From positions 1-54,299 of the forward strand of contig NZ_FORS01000013.1 in assembly GCF_900114065.1 (NCBI RefSeq): DNA of 54,299 nucleotides, read 5' to 3'. The DNA is from Stutzerimonas kunmingensis (GTDB lineage Bacteria > Pseudomonadota > Gammaproteobacteria > Pseudomonadales > Pseudomonadaceae). Of this stretch, positions 32,569-42,803 are shown piece after piece. The notes under the pieces were generated by a model. It was not told where the DNA came from. It was given only the letters and a program-made list of their open reading frames with translations, and made no database searches. The stretch's first letter is position 1. Every line of letters begins with the position of its first letter. Both the position numbers and the translations under genes were made by a program.

Positions 32569-33527
32569 TGCCGTGCGCTCGGATGGCGGACGCTCAGGTG
32601 CTCGCGCAGCTGCTCGACCAGATCGTGCAGGGTATCCAGCGGCATCAGCGGCACCCGCAGGCGATCGGCCAGACGCTGCCAGCGGGCGCTGCGCGCCTCG
32701 CCCTGCTCGCGGTAGCGCTGACGCAGATCCGCATCCTGGGTATCCAGTTCAAGCCGCGCATTGCCTTCGCTGAAGCGCAGCAGGCCGGCCGCGGGCAGGG
32801 CGTGATCCAGTGGATCGAACAGCGGCAGCAACAGCAGGTCGACATGGCGCGCGAGCAGGCTGAGCTGCTGCTCGGCGGCATCGGTGAGGGTGCGCTCGTC
32901 GCAGAGAATCACCGACAGACTGCCCGGACGCAGCACTTCCCGTGCCCGGCGCAGGGCCATGCTGAAAGCGTCGGGGTCGATCGGGTTGTCTGGCTGCAGG
33001 CGATTGTTGGCGCGGGTGACGCGATCCAGCAGCTGCAGCAGGCTCTGCTTGCTGCGCCGTGGCTTGATTTCCTGACGCTCATCGCCGAACACCAGCCCGC
33101 CGACGCGATCATTGTGGCTGAGCGCCGCCCAGCCGATCAGGCTCGCCGCCTGCGCCGCCAGCACCGACTTGAACAGCCGGCCGCTGCCGAAGAACAATCG
33201 CGGGCTCTGCTCGATGACGATATAGATCGGCCGCTCGCGTTCTTCATGGAACAGCTTGGTGTGCGGCTCCTGGGTGCGTGCGGTGACGCGCCAGTCGATG
33301 GTGCGCACGTCGTCACCGGGCTGATAGATACGAACCTGGTCGAAATCCACGCCGCGCCCGCGCAGCTTGGAATGGTGCAGACCTACCAGCGGGCTGCGGC
33401 GATGCGGTGTGGAAAACAGCGGCACTTCACGGACGCGATGACGCATATCGATGAGTTCGGCCAGGCTCACGCGGATACCGGAGCCCTGCTCGGTTGGCTG
33501 CCCGGCGGCGGAAGCCTGCGGTTGCAT
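32565..33527 (-). CDS. DUF58 domain-containing protein
   Basis: A 320-residue soluble protein with the DUF58 hallmark G-x-D-F-x-x-x-R-x-Y-x-x-G-D-D-x-R-x-I-D-W near residues 55-77 (seen as GVDFDQVRIYQPGDDVRTID). A VWA-like fold follows (for example RPIYIVIEQSPRLFFGS). DUF58 proteins are the usual immediate partner of MoxR ATPases. The start MQPQASAAG at 33527 overlaps the moxR stop by one base (TGATG). Confidence 0.9.
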   Translation of the reverse strand: MQPQASAAGQPTEQGSGIRVSLAELIDMRHRVREVPLFSTPHRRSPLVGLHHSKLRGRGVDFDQVRIYQPGDDVRTIDWRVTARTQEPHTKLFHEERERPIYIVIEQSPRLFFGSGRLFKSVLAAQAASLIGWAALSHNDRVGGLVFGDERQEIKPRRSKQSLLQLLDRVTRANNRLQPDNPIDPDAFSMALRRAREVLRPGSLSVILCDERTLTDAAEQQLSLLARHVDLLLLPLFDPLDHALPAAGLLRFSEGNARLELDTQDADLRQRYREQGEARSARWQRLADRLRVPLMPLDTLHDLVEQLREHLSVRHPSARQ

Positions 33528-34486
33528 CAGGCCACCGCTACCACGTCGAGAATGCGCTGGATGACCCGATCCTGATCGATGCCGGCGGCTTCTGCCTCGA
33601 AGGAGAGAATCAGGCGGTGACGCAGTACATCGAAAAGCATCGCCTGTATGTCCTCGGGGCTGACGAAATCGCGTCCGGCCAGCCAGGCATGGGCGCGGGC
33701 GCAGCGGTCCAGCGAGATCGAGCCCCGCGGACTCGCGCCATAGGCGATCCATTCAGCCAGTTCGGCATCGAACTTGGCCGGCGTGCGCGTGGCCATGACC
33801 AGTTGCACCAGGTATTCCTCCACCGCATCGGCCATGTACAGGCCGAGGATATCCTTGCGCGCGGCGAAGATCGCCTGCTGGCTGACCCGATGTTCCGGCG
33901 CCGCCTCGCCATTGATTGCCTCGCCACGGGCCTGCTGCAGGATGCGTCGTTCCACCGAGGCGTCGGGGAAGCCGATCTTCACGTGCAGCAGGAAGCGGTC
34001 GAGCTGTGCTTCGGGCAGGGGGTAGGTGCCCTCCTGCTCGATCGGGTTCTGTGTCGCCATCACCAGGAACAGCGGCGGCAGATCGTAAGTGCTGCGGCCG
34101 ACGCTGACCTGGCGCTCGGCCATGGCTTCGAGCAGCGCCGATTGCACCTTGGCCGGCGCGCGATTGATTTCGTCCGCGAGCACGAGATTGTGGAAGATCG
34201 GCCCCTGCTGGAAGACGAAGCTGCCGGTCTCCGGGCGATAGATTTCGGTACCGGTGATGTCGGCGGGCAGCAGGTCGGGGGTGAACTGGATTCGATGGAA
34301 CTCCGCTTCCAGGCCTTCGGCGAGTTCCTTGATGGCCCGGGTCTTGGCCAGGCCCGGCGCCCCTTCGACGAGCATGTGGCCGTCGGCGAGCAAGGCGATC
34401 AGCAGGCGTTCGATCAGCCGTTCCTGCCCCAGGATCTGGGTGGACAGGAACTGTCGCAGCGCGATTATCGATTCACGGTGATCCAT
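33527..34486 (-). CDS. MoxR-family AAA+ ATPase
   Basis: A 319-residue cytoplasmic ATPase. Walker A is seen in the MoxR form GAPGLAKT (about 39-46), Walker B as LVLADEINRAP (about 101-111), sensor 1 as FLVMATQNPIEQ, and an arginine-rich C-terminal lid. MoxR proteins act as chaperone-like factors for VWA-domain partners, here the BatA/BatB and DUF58 proteins of the same operon. The ATG at 34486 (MDHRESIIALRQF) follows GAAAAG. It heads the six-gene operon, divergent from gdhB. Confidence 0.92.
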   Translation of the reverse strand: MDHRESIIALRQFLSTQILGQERLIERLLIALLADGHMLVEGAPGLAKTRAIKELAEGLEAEFHRIQFTPDLLPADITGTEIYRPETGSFVFQQGPIFHNLVLADEINRAPAKVQSALLEAMAERQVSVGRSTYDLPPLFLVMATQNPIEQEGTYPLPEAQLDRFLLHVKIGFPDASVERRILQQARGEAINGEAAPEHRVSQQAIFAARKDILGLYMADAVEEYLVQLVMATRTPAKFDAELAEWIAYGASPRGSISLDRCARAHAWLAGRDFVSPEDIQAMLFDVLRHRLILSFEAEAAGIDQDRVIQRILDVVAVA

Positions 34487-34696
34487 CTTTTCGAGTCTTC
34501 CAGGTGGGCGGCAAATCGGCTGGCGCGGCGGGCAGAGACGCCGGCTGCTATTGGCTGCTACAGACAGTCGCAGGCGACTGCAGGAGAAGCGCCACTTTAC
34601 TGCATTAACCCTCGACTAGACTAACCTTGAACCTTCGTCCTGTGCCGTCAGTCACTACCGACGTCTCTTTCCCCAGCAAGCCAAGCGGAGCCATAC

Positions 34697-37600
34697 ATGG
34701 CGTTCTTTTCAGCGGCCAGCAAGGCCGACTTTCAGCAGCAATTGCAGACAGCGTTAGCGCAACACGTAGACCCGAAAATCCTGCCGCAACTGAGCCTGTT
34801 CGCCGAACAGTTCTTCGGCATCGTCGCGCTGCCCGAACTCACCGAACGGCGCATGAGCGATCTGGTCGGCTCGACACTGGCCAGCTGGCGCCTGCTGGAG
34901 CGCTTCGATCCCGCCAAACCCGAGGTGCAGGTATTCAACCCCGACTTCGAGAAGCATGGCTGGCAATCGACCCACAGCGTGGTCGAGGTGCTGCATCCGG
35001 ACATGCCGTTTCTGGTCGATTCGGTGCGCATGGAGCTGACGCGCCGCGGCTACAGCATCCATACCCTGCAAACCAGCGTGCTGCAGGTGCGTCGCGGGGC
35101 CGATGGCAGCTTGTTGGAGCTGCTGCCCAAGGATGAGCGCGCCGCTGACAGCCATGCCGAATCGTTGATCTTCGTGGAGATTGATCGCTGCGCCAGCCCG
35201 ACGGCCCTGCGCGAGCTCGAGCAGTCACTGCTGGGTGTGCTGGCTGATGTGCGTCAGGTGGTGAGTGACTTTGCGGCGATGAAGGGCAAGGCGGTCGAGC
35301 TGCAAGGGCGTCTGGAGCAGGTCAACCTGAGCATCGACGGTGATGAGCTGGAAGAGATCCGCGACTTCATGCGGTGGCTGGCGGACGACCATTTCACCTT
35401 CCTCGGCTACGAAGAGTTCTCCGTGCAGGAACAGGCCGACGGCGGGCGCATCGTCTATGACGAAAGCTCGCTGCTGGGTCTGTCGCGCAGCATGCGCACC
35501 GGGCTTTCCGAGGAGGAGCAGTCGCTCACCGGTCAGTCGGTCAGCTACCTGCGTGAGCCACTGCTGCTGTCGTTCGCCAAGGCGGCCATGCCCAGCCGCG
35601 TGCACCGCCCGGCTTACCCGGACTTCGTCTCGGTGCGCGAGTTCGATGACGAGGGGCGGGTGGTTCGCGAATGCCGCTTCCTCGGCCTGTTCACCTCGTC
35701 GGTCTACACCCAGAGCGTGCGACGCATCCCGTTCATCCGCAGCAAGGTCGAGACGGTCGTGCAGCGCGCCAATTTCGGCAGCTCCGCGCATCTGGCCAAG
35801 GAGCTGGTGCAGGTTCTCGAGGTGCTGCCGCGTGACGAGCTGTTCCAGGCGCCGATCGACGAGCTGTTCGAAAACGCCATCGCCATCGTGCAGATCCAGG
35901 AACGCAATCGGCTGCGGCTGTTCCTGCGTTTCGACCCCTATCGGCGTTTCTGCTACTGCCTGGTGTACGTACCGCGTGACAGTTACTCCACCGAGACACG
36001 GCTGAAAATCCAGCAGGTGCTGCAGGAGCGGCTCGAAGCCAGCGACTGCGAGTTCTCCACCTATTTCTCCGAATCGGTGCTGACGCGCGTGCAGTTCATC
36101 CTGCGTCTGGACCCCAGCCGCGCGCTGCAGGTGGATACGGTGCGTCTGGAGCAGGAAGTGCTGCAGGCATGCCGTACTTGGCAGGACGATTACCAGAGCC
36201 TGGTGGTCGAGCGCTTCGGCGAGGCCAGGGGCACCCATCTGCTCAGCGAGTTTCCGAAAGGTTTCCCGGCTGGCTACCGCGAGCGCTTCTCGCCGCAATC
36301 GGCCACCGTCGACATGCAGCATGTGCTCGACCTCAGCGAGGAACGCCCGCTGGTGATGAGCTTCTATCAGCCGATCACGGCTGAAGAGAACCGCCTGCAC
36401 TGCAAGCTCTACCACCTGAATACACCGCTGCCGCTGTCGGACATCCTGCCGATCATGGAGAACCTGGGGCTGCGGGTGCTCGGCGAGTTTCCGTTCCGAT
36501 TGCGTGACCGAGGCGGCCGTGAGTACTGGATACACGACTTCGCCTTCACTTATGCCGAAGGTCTGGAAATCGACCTGCTGGAGATCAACGAGGCGCTGCA
36601 GGATGCGTTCATCCATATCTACGGCGGCTTTGCCGAGAATGATGGATTCAACCGTCTGGTGCTGACCGCCGGGTTGGCCTGGCGGGAAGTGGCGCTGCTG
36701 CGCGCCTATGCGCGCTATCTCAAGCAGATTCGCATGGGCTTCGACCTTGGCTATATCGCCAGCGCGCTGCTCAACCACACGGATATCGCCCGCGAGCTGG
36801 TGCGGCTGTTCAAGATGCGCTTCTACCTGGCGCGCAAGCTCGGTGACGAGGATCTGGCAGACAAGCAGCAACGGCTGGAACAGGCGATTCTCACAGCGCT
36901 TGATGATGTGGCGGTACTCAACGAGGACCGGATTCTGCGGCGCTATCTGGCGCTGATTCAGGCCACCCTGCGAACCAACTTCTATCAGCCGGATGCCAAC
37001 GGCAAACCTAAGTCGTATTTCAGCTTCAAGCTCGATCCGCGCTCGATCCCGGAGATGCCGCGCCCGGCACCGATGTATGAGATCTTCGTCTATTCGCCAC
37101 GGGTCGAGGGCGTGCACCTGCGCGGCGGCAAGGTGGCCCGTGGAGGGTTGCGCTGGTCCGACCGTGAAGAGGACTACCGCACCGAAGTGCTCGGCCTGGT
37201 CAAGGCGCAGCAGGTGAAGAATGCGGTAATCGTTCCCGGCGGCGCGAAAGGCGGTTTCGTGCCGCGTCGTCTGCCTACCAGTGGCACGCGGGATGATATT
37301 CAGGCCGAAGCGATCGCCTGCTATCGCATTTTCATCAGTGGCCTGCTCGACATCACCGATAACCTTCATGAAGGCGAGGTCGTTCCGCCCGCCAATGTAC
37401 TGCGCTATGACGGTGACGATCCCTATCTGGTGGTCGCTGCGGACAAGGGCACCGCGAGCTTTTCGGACATCGCCAACGGCATCGCCGCCGAATACGACTT
37501 CTGGCTCGGTGACGCCTTTGCCTCGGGCGGTTCGGCAGGCTACGACCACAAGAAGATGGGCATCACCGCGCGCGGCGCCTGGGTTTCGGTGCAGCGGCAC

Positions 37601-39547
37601 TTCCGTGAGCGCGGCATCAACGTGCAGACCGACGTGATCAGCGTCATCGGTATCGGCGACATGGCTGGCGATGTGTTCGGCAACGGTCTGCTGATGTCCG
37701 AAACCCTGCAGCTGGTGGCCGCGTTCAACCATCTGCATATTTTCATCGATCCCAATCCCGATCCTGCGCGCAGTTTCATCGAGCGCAAGCGCCTGTTCGA
37801 CCTGCCGCGCTCGTCATGGACCGATTACGACGTGTCGCTGATCTCGGAAGGCGGTGGCATCTTCCCGCGTTCGGCCAAGCGAATCGCGATCACGCCACAG
37901 ATGAAAGAGCGCTTCGCCATCGAGGCGGATCATCTGACCCCAGCCGAGCTGATCCACGCGCTGCTCAAGGCACCGGTGGACCTGCTATGGAATGGCGGTA
38001 TCGGTACCTATGTGAAGAGCGGCGGCGAAAGCCACGCCGAAGTCGGCGACAAGGCCAACGATGCGGTGCGGGTCAATGGCGCCGATCTACGGGCCAAGGT
38101 GGTGGGCGAGGGCGGCAACCTCGGCATGACCCAGCTGGGACGCGTCGAGTACGCGCTGCATGGCGGATCGAGCAATACCGACTTCATCGACAATGCCGGC
38201 GGCGTCGATTGCTCGGATCATGAAGTGAACATCAAGATTCTGCTCAACGAGGTGGTCAGCGCTGGCGACATGACCGCCAAGCAGCGCGATCAACTGCTGT
38301 TCGAAATGACCGACGCGGTGGCCGAGCTGGTGCTGCAGAACAACTACAAGCAGACCCAGGCGCTGTCCCAGGCGCAGCATCGCTCGCGGGAGCGGGCCGC
38401 CGAGTATGTTCGGTTGATCAATGCGCTGGAGGCGGCGGGGCAGCTCGACCGCGCGCTCGAGTTCCTGCCCAGCGATGACGCCTTGGCCGAGCGCGCCAGC
38501 ATCGGCAAGGGACTGACCCGGCCGGAGCTGTCGGTTTTGATTTCCTACAGCAAGATCGAGCTCAAGAAGGCACTGCTGGATTCCCGTGTGCCGGACGATG
38601 ACTACCTCGCGCGGGAGATGGAAACCGCATTCCCGCAGCAGCTGGTCGAACGCTTCCGTGGCGCCATGTTGCAGCACCGCCTCAAGCGCGAAATCGTTGC
38701 TACCCAGATCGCCAACGATCTGGTCAACAACATGGGCATCACCTTTGTTCAGCGCCTGAACGAGGCGACGGGCATGAGTGCGGCGAACGTCGCCGGCGCC
38801 TACGTGATCGTGCGCGACATCTTCCATCTGCCTCACTGGTTCCGGCAGATCGAGGCGCTGGATCACAAGGTGCCGGCGGAACTGCAGCTGGCCTTGATGG
38901 ACGAGCTGATGCGTCTGGGCCGCCGCGCGACGCGCTGGTTCCTGCGCAATCGTCGTAGCGAGCTGGATGCCGCACGTGACGTCGCGCACTTTGGTCCGCG
39001 GGTCGCTGCCCTCGGTCTGAAGCTCGATGAACTGCTGCAAGGCTCGACACGTGACCGCTGGCAGGAGCGCTATAAGCGGTACACCGAAGCCGGGGTGCCA
39101 GAGCTGCTGGCGCGCATGGTGGCCGGTACCAGCCATCTGTACACACTGTTGCCGATTCTCGAGGCCGCTGACGAAACCGGCCAGGTACCTGCGCAGGTGG
39201 CGGCAACCTACTTCGCCGTCGGTGGTGCGCTGGAACTTCCCTGGTATCTGCACCTGTTGACTAACCTGCCGGTGGCCAATAACTGGCAGGCGCTGGCACG
39301 TGAGAGCTTCCGCGACGACCTCGACTCACAGCAGCGCAGCATCACGGTATCGGTGCTGCAGATGGAGAACGGTCCGGAGGCGATCAGCGAGCGGGTCGAC
39401 GCCTGGTTGTCTCAGCGGCCAGTGCTGCTGGAGCGCTGGCGCGCGATGCTGGCTGAGCTGCGCGGTGCCAGCGGCAACGACTATGCCATCTACGCAGTCG
39501 CCAGTCGCGAGCTGCAAGGGCTGGCACAGTCGGTAGGGCATGGCTGA
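34697..39547 (+). CDS. gdhB: NAD-dependent glutamate dehydrogenase, large (180-kDa) type
   Basis: The enzyme oxidises glutamate to 2-oxoglutarate and ammonium with NAD, and serves mainly in catabolism. The 1616-residue length is that of the L_180 class. The N-terminal half carries the ACT-like regulatory region. The catalytic core has RGGLRWSDREEDYRTEVLGL and KNAVIVPGGAKGGFV around residues 810-855 and the nucleotide-binding GIGDMAGDVFGNGLL near 985. The C-terminal helical region is intact. The ATG at 34697 follows GCGGAG. It is a single-gene unit with its own terminator. Confidence 0.96.
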   Translation: MAFFSAASKADFQQQLQTALAQHVDPKILPQLSLFAEQFFGIVALPELTERRMSDLVGSTLASWRLLERFDPAKPEVQVFNPDFEKHGWQSTHSVVEVLHPDMPFLVDSVRMELTRRGYSIHTLQTSVLQVRRGADGSLLELLPKDERAADSHAESLIFVEIDRCASPTALRELEQSLLGVLADVRQVVSDFAAMKGKAVELQGRLEQVNLSIDGDELEEIRDFMRWLADDHFTFLGYEEFSVQEQADGGRIVYDESSLLGLSRSMRTGLSEEEQSLTGQSVSYLREPLLLSFAKAAMPSRVHRPAYPDFVSVREFDDEGRVVRECRFLGLFTSSVYTQSVRRIPFIRSKVETVVQRANFGSSAHLAKELVQVLEVLPRDELFQAPIDELFENAIAIVQIQERNRLRLFLRFDPYRRFCYCLVYVPRDSYSTETRLKIQQVLQERLEASDCEFSTYFSESVLTRVQFILRLDPSRALQVDTVRLEQEVLQACRTWQDDYQSLVVERFGEARGTHLLSEFPKGFPAGYRERFSPQSATVDMQHVLDLSEERPLVMSFYQPITAEENRLHCKLYHLNTPLPLSDILPIMENLGLRVLGEFPFRLRDRGGREYWIHDFAFTYAEGLEIDLLEINEALQDAFIHIYGGFAENDGFNRLVLTAGLAWREVALLRAYARYLKQIRMGFDLGYIASALLNHTDIARELVRLFKMRFYLARKLGDEDLADKQQRLEQAILTALDDVAVLNEDRILRRYLALIQATLRTNFYQPDANGKPKSYFSFKLDPRSIPEMPRPAPMYEIFVYSPRVEGVHLRGGKVARGGLRWSDREEDYRTEVLGLVKAQQVKNAVIVPGGAKGGFVPRRLPTSGTRDDIQAEAIACYRIFISGLLDITDNLHEGEVVPPANVLRYDGDDPYLVVAADKGTASFSDIANGIAAEYDFWLGDAFASGGSAGYDHKKMGITARGAWVSVQRHFRERGINVQTDVISVIGIGDMAGDVFGNGLLMSETLQLVAAFNHLHIFIDPNPDPARSFIERKRLFDLPRSSWTDYDVSLISEGGGIFPRSAKRIAITPQMKERFAIEADHLTPAELIHALLKAPVDLLWNGGIGTYVKSGGESHAEVGDKANDAVRVNGADLRAKVVGEGGNLGMTQLGRVEYALHGGSSNTDFIDNAGGVDCSDHEVNIKILLNEVVSAGDMTAKQRDQLLFEMTDAVAELVLQNNYKQTQALSQAQHRSRERAAEYVRLINALEAAGQLDRALEFLPSDDALAERASIGKGLTRPELSVLISYSKIELKKALLDSRVPDDDYLAREMETAFPQQLVERFRGAMLQHRLKREIVATQIANDLVNNMGITFVQRLNEATGMSAANVAGAYVIVRDIFHLPHWFRQIEALDHKVPAELQLALMDELMRLGRRATRWFLRNRRSELDAARDVAHFGPRVAALGLKLDELLQGSTRDRWQERYKRYTEAGVPELLARMVAGTSHLYTLLPILEAADETGQVPAQVAATYFAVGGALELPWYLHLLTNLPVANNWQALARESFRDDLDSQQRSITVSVLQMENGPEAISERVDAWLSQRPVLLERWRAMLAELRGASGNDYAIYAVASRELQGLAQSVGHG

Positions 39548-39617
39548 CGACGTCTTGCGGCTTCCTCCGTGGACGATCCGTCCGCGGGAGAGGCCGCGGC
39601 ATTAATGCGGCGCCACG

Positions 39618-39652
39618 AAAAAACGCACTGCCCTTGGGCGGTGCGTTTTTTT
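39618..39652 (+). terminator. Intrinsic terminator of gdhB
   Basis: The stem AACGCACTGCCC pairs with GGGCGGTGCGTT (one G-T wobble) around the 3-nt loop TTG. It is flanked by an A-run and a seven-T run, so it may serve both strands: gdhB ends at 39547 and the convergent hypothetical gene ends at 39699. Confidence 0.9.
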
Positions 39653-39698
39653 GAGCGGATGGATTTTTACTGCGCAGGGAGTCGGTGGCGATAAACGC

Positions 39699-40613
39699 TC
39701 AGTCCTGCGCAGGCAGTCCGACCTTGAAGCGAGTGATCTGCGGCAGATCGCGAAGGTAGCGGATCAGGTCCGGCGCGCCTGCCAGCTTAAGCCCCTCGCC
39801 AATCGCATTGGCTGTGGGGTCACGCTTCTCCAGCAACAGCAGCTCGGAATTGCTGGCATCGCGCAGTAGCGTCAAGCGAGCATAGGGAACATGGCTGTCG
39901 AGGAGCATGGCCATGAATTCACGGTCGCTCCAGGCCTGGGCAGGCATCGTCACGGCGTGGTATTCGGCGTCCAGTGCGTGAACACCAGAGCGGTCGAGGC
40001 GGTAATCGGTGACCTCCGCCGGCAGCATGACTTCCAGGCCGCGCAGGCGCGCGTAGGCCACGGCGCAGGCGAAGGCTTCCAGATGGTGTTCGCCTGCCCA
40101 GTAAATCCGCTCACCGAGCCAGCTGGCCTGGCGAACATCGATCACTGCCCCCGTGTCGAAGCCGGGCAAGGCGGTACCGAGTGCTCTAAGAAAATCCTTG
40201 TAGCTGATGATTCGTACCTGCCGACAACCCGCCGTACTGGAAAAGGCCTCGAAGGTCGGGTAACTCGGTTCATTTTTGCGCTGCCCACCGAAGCCGTCGA
40301 TCTGCCGCAGGTCGAGCCGTGCCCGGGTGCATTCTTTGCTGATCAGGCGAGTCAGCGCTGCATGGGCACGGGCCTTGTCTTCCTGCACCGGACCAGAGAG
40401 TGCACCACGGGGCAGCTCCAGCAAGCGTTGCAGGCAGGGGCCATCGTTCCAGAAAATACTTGGCTCAGGCTCGGGCAGGCGGGAAAAGGGCAGCTGCAGG
40501 CTGCTGGCGCGGTCCTGAATGGGAAGCGAAGCCTTGGAGCGCCGCCCGAGGCGTTGCGCAAGTCGTGCGATTTGAGAAGTCAGTGAAGGCATTGGCTCGG
40601 GCAGGCTCATCAT
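39699..40613 (-). CDS. Conserved hypothetical protein
   Basis: A 304-residue soluble protein starting MMSLPEPMPSLTSQIARLAQ. No catalytic motif, signal peptide or membrane segment is seen. The N-terminal 50 residues are basic; the middle has PSYPTFEAFSSTAGCRQVRI and the C-terminal half an alpha/beta pattern ending QITRFKVGLPAQD. It may belong to a Pseudomonas-specific family of unknown function; the family name is not recalled with confidence. The ATG at 40613 was preferred over one 72 bp upstream. It lies alone between convergent gdhB and divergent DUF2835. Confidence 0.72.
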   Translation of the reverse strand: MMSLPEPMPSLTSQIARLAQRLGRRSKASLPIQDRASSLQLPFSRLPEPEPSIFWNDGPCLQRLLELPRGALSGPVQEDKARAHAALTRLISKECTRARLDLRQIDGFGGQRKNEPSYPTFEAFSSTAGCRQVRIISYKDFLRALGTALPGFDTGAVIDVRQASWLGERIYWAGEHHLEAFACAVAYARLRGLEVMLPAEVTDYRLDRSGVHALDAEYHAVTMPAQAWSDREFMAMLLDSHVPYARLTLLRDASNSELLLLEKRDPTANAIGEGLKLAGAPDLIRYLRDLPQITRFKVGLPAQD

Positions 40614-40771
40614 GATGCTTGAGCTCTCAGGGCTACGGCCGAAGTGTGGCAGACCTGTGTCATTTGCGCACGGGCTTTGCGCCACCCGTAGCGCTGTCCT
40701 GCGTCACAGCCTTGGACAAAGATCGCGTGTCGATGTGGCAATATCGCTGAATAGATCACTGAGGAGCCTCC

Positions 40772-40993
40772 ATGCCAAATCTGGTACTGGATATCGCGCT
40801 TTCCGCCGAACGAATGAAGGCGGTCTACCAGGGCCATGCGAATCGAGTCCTGATTCGAAGTCGCGACGGCACGCGAGTCAGCCTGCCGGCGCATCATCTG
40901 CGCCCGTTTCTGACCCACGAAGGGGTATATGGTTCCTTCGAGCTCGAATTTGCCGAGCAGGGGCAGCTGCTGCGTTTGCGCCGTCTGCAGTGA
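40772..40993 (+). CDS. DUF2835 family protein
   Basis: A 73-residue protein beginning MPNLVLDIALSAERMKAVYQG. It matches the small DUF2835 family (DUF2835 proteins are 65-80 residues, function unknown), with the conserved RVLIRSRDGTRVSLPAHHLRPFL core predicted as a beta-rich fold, followed by HEGVYGSFEL. A GAGGAG site precedes the ATG by 5 bp. It lies 112 bp upstream of pyrD on the same strand. Confidence 0.85.
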   Translation: MPNLVLDIALSAERMKAVYQGHANRVLIRSRDGTRVSLPAHHLRPFLTHEGVYGSFELEFAEQGQLLRLRRLQ

Positions 40994-41105
40994 ACCTGTC
41001 GGCCGGTGCGCTCGACCTCTGTATTTCCTCACTGGCGGCAGCGGCTGACGCCCCCTCGGGCTGCTATACTCCGCGTCCACATTTACCGAGACCTTTAGGC
41101 TGCGT

Positions 41106-42137
41106 ATGTATAACCTGGCCCGCCAGCTGTTGTTCAAGTTATCTCCGGAAACTTCCCATGAACTTTCCCTCGAGCTGATTGGCGCCGGTGGCCGTCTCGG
41201 GCTCAATGCAATGCTCGGCAAAGCGCCGGCAAGTCTTCCTGTTCGGGTGATGGGGCTCGATTTCCCCAATCCGGTGGGCCTGGCAGCAGGGTTGGACAAG
41301 AACGGCGAGGCCATTCGCGGAATGTCGCAGCTGGGCTTCGGCTTTATCGAAGTGGGAACCGTCACGCCGCGCCCGCAGCCAGGCAATGCCAAGCCACGGA
41401 TATTCCGTCTGCCCGAAGCCGAGGCGATCATCAATCGCATGGGTTTCAACAATCACGGCGTCGATGCGCTGCTGGCTCGGGTAGAGGCCGCGAGGTTCAG
41501 GGGCATTCTCGGTATCAACATCGGCAAGAATTTCGATACCCCGGTCGAGCGCGCCGAGGAGGACTACCTGCTTTGCCTGGACAAGGTCTATCACCACGCC
41601 AGCTATGTCACCGTCAACGTCAGCTCGCCGAATACACCTGGCTTGCGCAGCTTGCAGTTCGGCGACTCGCTCAAGCATTTGCTCGATGCGCTGCGGCTGC
41701 GTCGTGAGGACCTCGAGATCATGCACGGCAAGCGTGTGCCGCTTGCGATCAAGATCGCCCCGGACATGACCGACGAAGAAACCGCTTTGGTAGGCGAGGC
41801 GGTATTCCAGGCCGGGATGGACGCGATCATCGCCACCAACACTACCCTTGGCCGAGAAGGCGTTGCCGGCTTGGCTCATGCTGACGAAGCTGGTGGCCTG
41901 TCTGGTGCGCCCGTTCGGGAGAAGAGCACGCACACGGTCAGGGTGCTGGCACAGACTCTAGGCGGGCGGCTGCCGATTATTGCGGTAGGTGGCATCACTG
42001 AGGGCAGGCACGCGGCAGAAAAGATAGAGGCGGGTGCCAGCTTGGTTCAGTTGTATTCGGGTTTCATCTACAAGGGGCCGGCTTTGATCCGCGAGGCGGT
42101 GGATGCCATCGCGGCGCTGCGCTCACAAGCGCATTGA
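41106..42137 (+). CDS. pyrD: Dihydroorotate dehydrogenase (quinone), class 2
   Basis: A flavoenzyme at the inner face of the membrane that oxidises dihydroorotate to orotate with quinone, the fourth step of pyrimidine synthesis. The 343-residue length and the N-terminal helical extension ([20 protein letters not shown]) are class 2 features. FMN-binding motifs seen include [24 protein letters not shown], and IAVGGITEG near the C-terminus; [11 protein letters not shown] carries the class 2 active-site serine. Confidence 0.96.
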   Translation: MYNLARQLLFKLSPETSHELSLELIGAGGRLGLNAMLGKAPASLPVRVMGLDFPNPVGLAAGLDKNGEAIRGMSQLGFGFIEVGTVTPRPQPGNAKPRIFRLPEAEAIINRMGFNNHGVDALLARVEAARFRGILGINIGKNFDTPVERAEEDYLLCLDKVYHHASYVTVNVSSPNTPGLRSLQFGDSLKHLLDALRLRREDLEIMHGKRVPLAIKIAPDMTDEETALVGEAVFQAGMDAIIATNTTLGREGVAGLAHADEAGGLSGAPVREKSTHTVRVLAQTLGGRLPIIAVGGITEGRHAAEKIEAGASLVQLYSGFIYKGPALIREAVDAIAALRSQAH

Positions 42138-42230
42138 TGACTGCCCGGAAGGGGCTCCTGTTGGAGCCCCTGGGCTTCTAGCCCGCCGCCCGGGTAGGGC
42201 GCGCTATATCAAGTCGGGTGGATCGGTGAA

Positions 42231-42446
42231 TTAGCCGACCGCGTGAAGTTCGTTGAGTCTATGCAGACCGGCCGTGCCGGTCAGACCATCCCAGTTGTCG
42301 CCGCGACCCTCCCGCCAGCCGTTAATCCAGGCTTGGCGAACATTGGGATGGGAAAAAGGACAGAGGTCGCGAGATTTGCCATGTATGCCGTGCTGATAAC
42401 CGCGTAGAAATGCTCGTTCCATCGGATCACGCTTGAGTCTTCTCAT
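42231..42446 (-). CDS. rmf: Ribosome modulation factor
   Basis: A 71-residue basic protein that dimerises 70S ribosomes into inactive 100S particles in stationary phase. The family sequence is clear: MRRLKRDPMERAFLRGYQHG, the CPFSHPNVRQAWINGWREGR core, and a short tail. The ATG is at 42446. It is placed between convergent pyrD and divergent rlmKL, an order shared with other gammaproteobacteria. Confidence 0.95.
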   Translation of the reverse strand: MRRLKRDPMERAFLRGYQHGIHGKSRDLCPFSHPNVRQAWINGWREGRGDNWDGLTGTAGLHRLNELHAVG

Positions 42447-42803
42447 TGGGTATTGCCCTCAGTGGTTGACTGGTGTTCCTGTGGCCTCGTGGCGAGACCG
42501 GGCAGATAGACTGCCAATGAAGCGCGCTGCCGGCGTGGCACGCTTCGCCGGCACCATTGCGATGTCGGCCTGAGGTGAGTTCTAACGCAATGCTGAAGAC
42601 GCTGGAATGATCGTTTTGTCATAAGTAGGTAACGAATCTATGGTTCTACCCATAAGCCTGAAAGGGCAAGGGATGCGAAGTGCACTGCTTGGCCACTTCT
42701 GCATGATGCAACCATGATGTTTGTAACTTCTTTCTAATTTTTTTGCTGGGCCTGTTCCGACGAAAGGGTCGCGACGGTCCGAAGCACCTTTTGTGGAAAT
42801 TCC
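42447..42803. other. Gene-free interval between divergent rmf and rlmKL
   Basis: 357 bp with no supportable gene. It contains a GC hairpin, GCCGGCG/CGCCGGC (42529-42552), on the rmf side, and an AT-rich stretch near 42716-42745 (TTTGTAACTTCTTTC and then ATTTTTTT) close to rlmKL. The interval must hold both promoters, but no -10/-35 pair is convincing by eye. Confidence 0.5.

Noticed and set aside
35225..37738. An 837-codon minus-strand frame inside gdhB
   Set aside because: It is antisense to the catalytic core of a conserved enzyme and arises from codon bias of a high-GC gene.
42151..42170. Hairpin GGGGCTC/GAGCCCC after pyrD as an intrinsic terminator
   Set aside because: No T-tract follows on either strand, so intrinsic termination is not supported.
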